DNA from: Fodinibacter sp045807225
Lineage (GTDB): Bacteria; Actinomycetota; Actinomycetes; Actinomycetales; Dermatophilaceae
Direction: 5' to 3'
Assembly (NCBI GenBank): GCA_045807225.1
Contig: JBJMHU010000087.1
Coordinates: forward strand, 1 to 13,718
Length of the DNA stretch: 13,718 nt
Positions 13,253-13,718 of the stretch are shown one piece after another. The position numbers and the translations under genes were made by a program. Every line of letters begins with the position of its first letter. The first letter of the stretch is position 1. Below the pieces are notes generated by a model, which saw only the letters and a program-made list of their open reading frames with translations, made no database searches and was not told where the DNA came from.

Positions 13253-13718
13253 CAGTCGCCGTGGTAGCGCTGCTCGAGGAGGGGGTCGCCGTGGTTGTGG
13301 TAGCCGGCGACCTCCCAGAAGCCCGGGATGTCGTGCTCCGACAGCTCGATGCGGGTCACCCACTTCGCGCTCTTCCAGAGGTAGAGGTGCGGCACGAGGA
13401 GCCGGGCCGGGCCGCCGTGCTCGGCCCTGAGTGGCTCGCCCTCGAACTCCACGGCGATCATCGCGTCGCGGTCGGCGAGGTCCTCGACCGGCACGTTCGT
13501 CGTGTAGCCGCCGTAGCTCGTGACGAGGGCGAAGGGCAGGTCGTCGACGCCCACGGCGTCGAGGAGCGTGGACACCGGCACCCCGCGCCACGATGTCGCG
13601 AGCTTCGACCAGTGCGTGACGCAGTGGATGTCGGTGGTGAGCGGCTGCAGGCCGAACGCGTGCACCCCGCGCCAGTCGAAGGTGCCCGTCGCCGTGCCGT
13701 CGGTGACGGTCAGCTGCC
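13252..13718 (-). CDS. Sulfite-oxidase-like molybdopterin-dependent oxidoreductase, 5' end outside window
   Basis: This is the C-terminal 154 residues of a small oxidoreductase with the sulfite-oxidase/YedY Moco-binding fold. Family members of this type are about 200 residues long, so roughly the first quarter is missing beyond 13718. The Mo-ligating Cys is visible in TTDIHCVTHWSK (codon at 13621-13623). Further conserved parts are the GVPVSTLLDAV helix, LVTSYGGYTTNVP, GPARLLVPHLYLWKSAKWV, and the closing HDIPGFWEVAGYHNHGDP. These contact the pterin and the active site in the fold. Substrate candidates include sulfoxides, N-oxides or nitrate-like oxyanions. It is the first gene seen of the redox cluster and is coupled to the flavoprotein gene by TGATG. 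A Tat signal, if present, would lie outside the window. Confidence 0.9.
   Translation of the reverse strand, partial: QLTVTDGTATGTFDWRGVHAFGLQPLTTDIHCVTHWSKLATSWRGVPVSTLLDAVGVDDLPFALVTSYGGYTTNVPVEDLADRDAMIAVEFEGEPLRAEHGGPARLLVPHLYLWKSAKWVTRIELSEHDIPGFWEVAGYHNHGDPLLEQRYHGD

Noticed and set aside
13253..13591. N-terminal extension of the FNR-like protein to 13591
   Set aside because: The extension is an out-of-frame reading of the Mo oxidoreductase gene. The family N-terminus begins at the ATG at 13252 in a TGATG junction.

Overview
The window is very GC-rich DNA with dense, often overlapping genes, many GTG starts and the codon bias of a high-GC actinobacterium (Actinomycetota). The protein style suggests Micrococcales, perhaps near Intrasporangiaceae, but that is an impression rather than a test. 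Both ends cut through genes. I see no rRNA, tRNA, CRISPR array, insertion sequence or phage gene.

Layout. (1) 1-1013, minus: 5' part of a DHA2 (EmrB/QacA) drug-type MFS exporter. (2) 1014-1327: divergent intergenic region with a possible iron-box-like (IdeR/DmdR) sequence on the exporter side, a very strong 29-nt-arm imperfect inverted repeat, and a leaderless-type promoter for the next gene. (3) 1328-6315, plus: guaB3 (IMP dehydrogenase-like protein lacking the usual catalytic Cys), a GabD2-type succinic semialdehyde dehydrogenase with its own leaderless-type promoter, a ChoD-like GMC oxidoreductase carrying a ferredoxin-like Cys motif, and a DUF1905 protein. The last three are joined by 4-nt GTGA overlaps. 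(4) 6384-6794, plus: a monocistronic VOC/glyoxalase-like protein with another leaderless-type start. (5) 6845-11581, minus: two ABC exporter half-transporters followed by a two-TM protein of unknown function. The two ABC nucleotide-binding domains are degenerate in complementary ways, so the pair can build only one complete ATP site. (6) 11649-13718, minus: a four-gene redox cluster. In transcription order it holds a sulfite-oxidase-fold molybdopterin oxidoreductase (5' end outside the window), an FAD/NAD(P) ferredoxin-reductase-like protein, a DUF6510 zinc-ribbon protein and a MOSC-domain protein.

The cluster in (6) looks like a split, soluble NAD(P)H -> flavin -> molybdenum electron chain. 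It resembles eukaryotic nitrate reductase without the cytochrome b5 domain, with MOSC and zinc-ribbon accessories. It and the 'one-site' ABC exporter with its unknown two-TM neighbour are the most interesting systems here. The rest is mostly conserved actinobacterial chromosomal content rather than an accessory island.
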